Of a stretch of 64,000 bases of DNA, positions 61,752 to 64,000 are shown one piece after another; the first letter of the stretch is position 1, and each line of letters opens with the position of its first letter. The notes beneath the pieces were generated by a model. The model worked only from the letters and a program-made list of their open reading frames with translations. It had not been told where the DNA came from and ran no database searches. This stretch comes from Halobellus clavatus (GTDB lineage: Archaea > Halobacteriota > Halobacteria > Halobacteriales > Haloferacaceae), in the NCBI RefSeq assembly GCF_900107195.1, contig NZ_FNPB01000003.1, forward strand, positions 265,001-329,000, given 5' to 3'. The position numbers and the translations under genes were made by a program.

Positions 61752-61974
61752 ACCCTCAGATTGTACTACTATTTGGAAAAAGTTGCTGGTGAACAAGGGA
61801 AAGATCCGCGGCGAAATCGACCGACCCACGCCCCAGCAGGTTCAGGGCTGGCGGAACACAGCAGTCTTCGGTCCTCTCGTTTGAGGCGGTCCGGAATACT
61901 CACGCACCGATGCAGAACACCGGTCTGTTACAGCAGATGCTCTGACCCTTTAAAATATACTTATCTCCAGAAAA

Positions 61975-61983
61975 ATATTTTAA
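61975..61983 (+). promoter_or_regulatory. TATA box of the DUF7342 gene
   Basis: ATATTTTAA centred ~27 nt before ATG 62006; leaderless transcript predicted. Confidence 0.6.
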
Positions 61984-62005
61984 TCACCCAGCCCAACACG
62001 GAGGC

Positions 62006-62620
62006 ATGACTGCTCCCGACGCCCCCGGTGATCGCTGGCAGGGCGGCGTCAACGAGGCCGCCGTCGACGATTGGAAGGCCGAGACGACGACCTTCGAGCG
62101 CGTTCGCCAGGTCATCGACGTGACCACCGAGCCCCAGGCCGCGAGCCGGATCGGCGAGCGGGCTCGCGTGAGCGATCCGACCGCGCGGAAGCACCTGTCC
62201 GCGCTCGCGGAGACCGGCCGCGTGAAGACGATCGCGACCGACGCCGGCACGCGCTATATGCGCGCCCCGCAGATGCTGGCGATGCGCCGGATCGCCGACA
62301 TCCACCGGGAACACACGAAGGCCGAGATCCGGGAGGCGATTCGGGACCTGAAGGCCGAGCTGCAGGAGTTCCGCGAGCGGTACGACGTCGACGACGTCGA
62401 CGAACTCACGCTCGACCTCGAACCGGGTGAGGACGGCTGGGAGGACGTCGCCCGCTGGCAGCAGGTCGAACAGAACCTCGATATCGCGCAGGCGGCGCTG
62501 TCGCTCTACGACTTCGACCCGGACGATAGCCGCTCGGCGGCTGCCCGGGCGTCGGAGACGGGCTCGTCCGTCGAAGAACGGGGCGCGCTGGGCGGCGACT
62601 CGACCCACTCGACCGCGTAG
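62006..62620 (+). CDS. DUF7342 winged-helix regulator (TumE partner)
   Basis: A 204-residue DNA-binding protein. The N-terminus DRWQGGVNEAAVDDWKAETTTFERVRQVI is typical of DUF7342. A winged helix follows (ASRIGERARVSDPTARKHLSALAETGRVKTI). The C-terminal half is a charged coiled coil and an acidic helix (DGWEDVARWQQVEQNLDIAQAALSLYDF). Members are commonly encoded directly upstream of a TumE-type protein and are presumed to be its regulator or antitoxin. Here the stop codon is followed at once by the ATG of the broken TumE gene. Confidence 0.88.
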   Translation: MTAPDAPGDRWQGGVNEAAVDDWKAETTTFERVRQVIDVTTEPQAASRIGERARVSDPTARKHLSALAETGRVKTIATDAGTRYMRAPQMLAMRRIADIHREHTKAEIREAIRDLKAELQEFRERYDVDDVDELTLDLEPGEDGWEDVARWQQVEQNLDIAQAALSLYDFDPDDSRSAAARASETGSSVEERGALGGDSTHSTA

Positions 62621-63075
62621 ATGGCCCCCGAAACGGACGTCGAGGGGAACGTGGGACCGTTAGACGACGTCGCACTGGAACAGATCCGGGAGGTGTTCCG
62701 TAGCGTCGACGGCCTCGTCGAAGACGCGGGGTTCGACAGCCGATTGGACCCCACGGCCCTCGAAATACGGTTTGCCGACGGGATCGGAGACGCCGACTGG
62801 TGTCGCTTCGACGTCCGGTGGGTCCAGCGCGGTATTACTGCTTCCACTACACGGACCACCGAGGAGTGAACTTCCGGTTCGACCACCACCCGAAGCCGAA
62901 CGCTCCGGACAGACACTTCCACGCACCGCCGGAGGCTCGTTCGAGCGATCCCGAGCCGTCCTGCATCGTCGCCTCCGAACCGACGGTCGTCGCGCGAGCG
63001 GTGCATAGCCTCTAGCGCCGCGCGTACGAGGCCGACTCGCTCGCGCTGTTGAACGAGGCCGAGAATCCGCCGTAG
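62621..63075 (+). pseudogene. Broken TumE-type toxin gene (frameshift and nonsense)
   Basis: Starts MAPETDVEGNVGPLDDVALEQIREVF and reads to FDVRWVQRG at ~62835, then loses frame. The homologous reading continues one frame over as YYCFHYTDHRGVNFRFDHHPKP..FHAPPEARSSDPEP..VVARAVHSL. A TAG at 63013-63015 stands where a Trp is expected, and the frame then runs RRAYEADSLALLNEAENPP to 63075. The rebuilt protein matches TumE-like (DUF6516) toxins. Two independent lesions argue for true decay, not one sequencing error. Confidence 0.8.
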
Positions 63076-63132
63076 CGGATCGGAAGGAACCGGGAGGCAT
63101 CCAGAGAAGAACAGCAATAATACCCCGGTGAC

Positions 63133-63270
63133 CTACGGCTTTGCTATCTCGTAGCTCGAATCCCGCGTCGAGCCTCGCTGCTCGATCAATCCGTAGCGCT
63201 CGAGGGAATCCAGATACCGCCGTCGGAGATTATTGAGGAAAATTCGGACAAACCGGACAAGGCCGAGGTA
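63133..63270 (-). pseudogene. Winged-helix protein fragment
   Basis: A 45-codon open stretch without a start, ending LRRRYLDSLERYGLIEQRGS then TRDSSYEIAKP and TAG at 63133-63135. The pattern is that of the C-terminal wing of a helix-turn-helix protein. Stops bound it upstream. Probably a remnant of a gene lost at this locus. Confidence 0.4.
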
Positions 63271-63326
63271 CTAAACAAATATTCCTCCAACACCTCGGAG
63301 AGGAATATGATAAGAATCAGCACGGT

Positions 63327-63416
63327 ATGCTAATCGCGCGAAATATCCCGAAAGAATCCATCTCCGAAGAAATCAAAGAGGCAATCAGAGAATTGAAGCA
63401 GTCAGTAGAATCCTGA
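63327..63416 (+). CDS. Very short possible ORF
   Basis: A 29-residue frame (MLIARNIPKESISEEIKEAI then RELKQSVES) in AT-rich codons; helical and charged. The same frame is open upstream to 63232 without a start codon, so it may be the tail of a lost gene. Weak support. Confidence 0.25.
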   Translation: MLIARNIPKESISEEIKEAIRELKQSVES

Positions 63417-63440
63417 TTTAAGATAAGAGCACCCACGATC

Positions 63441-63632
63441 CGTTTATTCAAACGCGACCGACAGAGATCTAGAAAACAGACCCGCAGAGGCGTTTACTCA
63501 GATACCATATAGACGTCTAGAAAAACAATCCTCGGAGCCGCTTTACTCAAACGTACTCGGGAGGATCTAGGAAAACGGTTTGGCACAGCCTTTTACTTAG
63601 AGCGGGTGAACAGGAAGCTAATGAAAGACGGC
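63441..63632. repeat. Degenerate ~50-bp tandem repeat, four units
   Basis: Units begin near 63441, 63491, 63539 and 63590. Each opens with a TTTACTCAAACG-like block and carries GATCTAGAAAAC-like sequence ~25 nt later. Unit lengths are 50, 48 and 51 bp, then a partial. In unit 1 the opening block is a perfect palindrome (CGTTT-ATTC-AAACG). Confidence 0.6.
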
Positions 63633-63677
63633 TACCTCGTCGATACAGCTGCCCCAGGGGTGTACCGGCCCGTCGAT

Positions 63678-64000
63678 CATTCGTCTTTAGCTAAGACTCA
63701 CACCTCGGTTGCGTAGCGGTAGCGAGCGTCTCTTGCAGGATCGGTCGTTGTTGGTGGATCTTCTGTGCGTCTTCGATCAGTCGCTCCAGCAGTGGCGGTG
63801 GCGAGTAGCCGAGGAACTCGCCGAGTTCGTGGAGGATGAGCTGGGCGTGCGACCGGAAGGTCGCCGCCCAGCGTTCCGGCGGAAACACGATTTCATCGGC
63901 GGCCTGCTCGGTGACCAGACCCAACAGATCACGACTCACCAGCAGTGACAGCAACGCCGCGTACAACAGAATCTTCACGACATCCGGGTCGCTCGTGTCG
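63678..64000. mobile_element. Insertion sequence, right end (partial)
   Basis: The IS containing the transposase above. Its outer end is inferred near 63678, where CATTCGTCTTTAGCTAAGAC lies just beyond the stop codon, a typical distance for a terminal inverted repeat. The matching left end is outside the window, so the exact boundary is not proven. Confidence 0.45.
63691..64000 (-). CDS. IS4-like transposase, C-terminal part, cut by window edge
   Basis: The minus-strand frame enters at the right edge and ends at TAG 63691-63693. The residues visible (DPDVVKILLYAALLSLLVSR, DLLGLVTEQ, VFPPERWAATFRSH, LGYSPPPLLERLIEDAQKI) match the C-terminus of haloarchaeal IS4-family transposases. The catalytic DDE residues lie mostly outside the window. 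Intact within what is seen. Confidence 0.85.
   Translation of the reverse strand, partial: DTSDPDVVKILLYAALLSLLVSRDLLGLVTEQAADEIVFPPERWAATFRSHAQLILHELGEFLGYSPPPLLERLIEDAQKIHQQRPILQETLATATQPRCES

Larger units (their letters stand above)
63076..63690. other. AT-rich region of gene fragments and a decayed repeat
   Basis: 615 bp before the transposase. It holds a winged-helix fragment on the minus strand (63133-63270), a short plus-strand frame (63327-63416), ~50-bp degenerate tandem repeats (63441-63632) and a plus-strand winged-helix-like tail (63620-63677). Base composition is clearly lower in GC than the first 55 kb. Confidence 0.6.

Noticed and set aside
1..64000. tRNA and rRNA genes
   Set aside because: Searched by eye for GGTTCGAATCC-type T-arms and rRNA landmarks; the few partial matches are inside coding regions or lack acceptor pairing. 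A covariance-model scan would be decisive.

Overview
The window comes from the chromosome of an extremely halophilic archaeon (class Halobacteria). The evidence is high GC, very acidic predicted proteins, many leaderless genes with a TATA-like box about 25-30 nt before the start codon, Tat-type export signals, and family content typical of haloarchaea: DacZ, aCPSF1/FttA-type nuclease, archaeal ProS, a salactin-type actin, DUF7342, and a PGF-CTERM surface protein. Genus cannot be fixed from the sequence alone.

Layout. 1-13.9 kb is a housekeeping block: the 3' end of an aldo/keto reductase, a DUF373 membrane protein, a large coiled-coil protein, DUF371, endonuclease III, methylglyoxal synthase, the KH/beta-CASP RNase, ProS, the dacZ-mscS pair, a hexapeptide acyltransferase and purD. 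14-24.9 kb holds a DUF255 thioredoxin-domain protein, a PAS histidine kinase, a thioredoxin-like protein divergent from a cysteine synthase, a GIY-YIG/DCC pair, an MrfA-type helicase and a photolyase/cryptochrome. 24.9-35.9 kb holds an RGP-like glycosyltransferase, a KaiC-like ATPase coupled to a histidine kinase, and an iron(III) ABC importer operon followed by a GT-C-like membrane protein. The RGP-like gene and the iron operon carry the same 6-4-6 DtxR/Idr-like palindrome at the promoter. 36.2-45.7 kb is an alpha-glucan/glucoside block: a glucosylglycerol hydrolase-like GH13, MalA, and a divergent two-module GH15. 45.8-57.4 kb contains SRPBCC, zinc-ribbon, salactin, thioesterase, CutA, 7TM histidine kinase, UspA, two PiT phosphate transporters and an MDR oxidoreductase.

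From about 57.4 kb to the end the sequence looks accessory. Gene density drops, AT-rich stretches appear, and there is an orphan gene, a Tat/PGF-CTERM alpha/beta-hydrolase, a VapBC pair, a DUF7342 regulator next to a doubly broken TumE-type toxin gene, winged-helix gene fragments, a decayed ~50-bp tandem repeat, and an IS4-like transposase cut by the window edge.

Five short GC-rich tandem arrays (19-26 bp units, 2-4 copies) lie in intergenic gaps, several abutting promoters or terminators. No tRNA, rRNA or CRISPR array was recognised. No wholly new system could be proven. The most promising leads are the shared iron-type operator in front of an RGP gene, a helically phased inverted repeat over the purD promoter, the KaiC-kinase operon, and the fossil TumE toxin with an intact partner.
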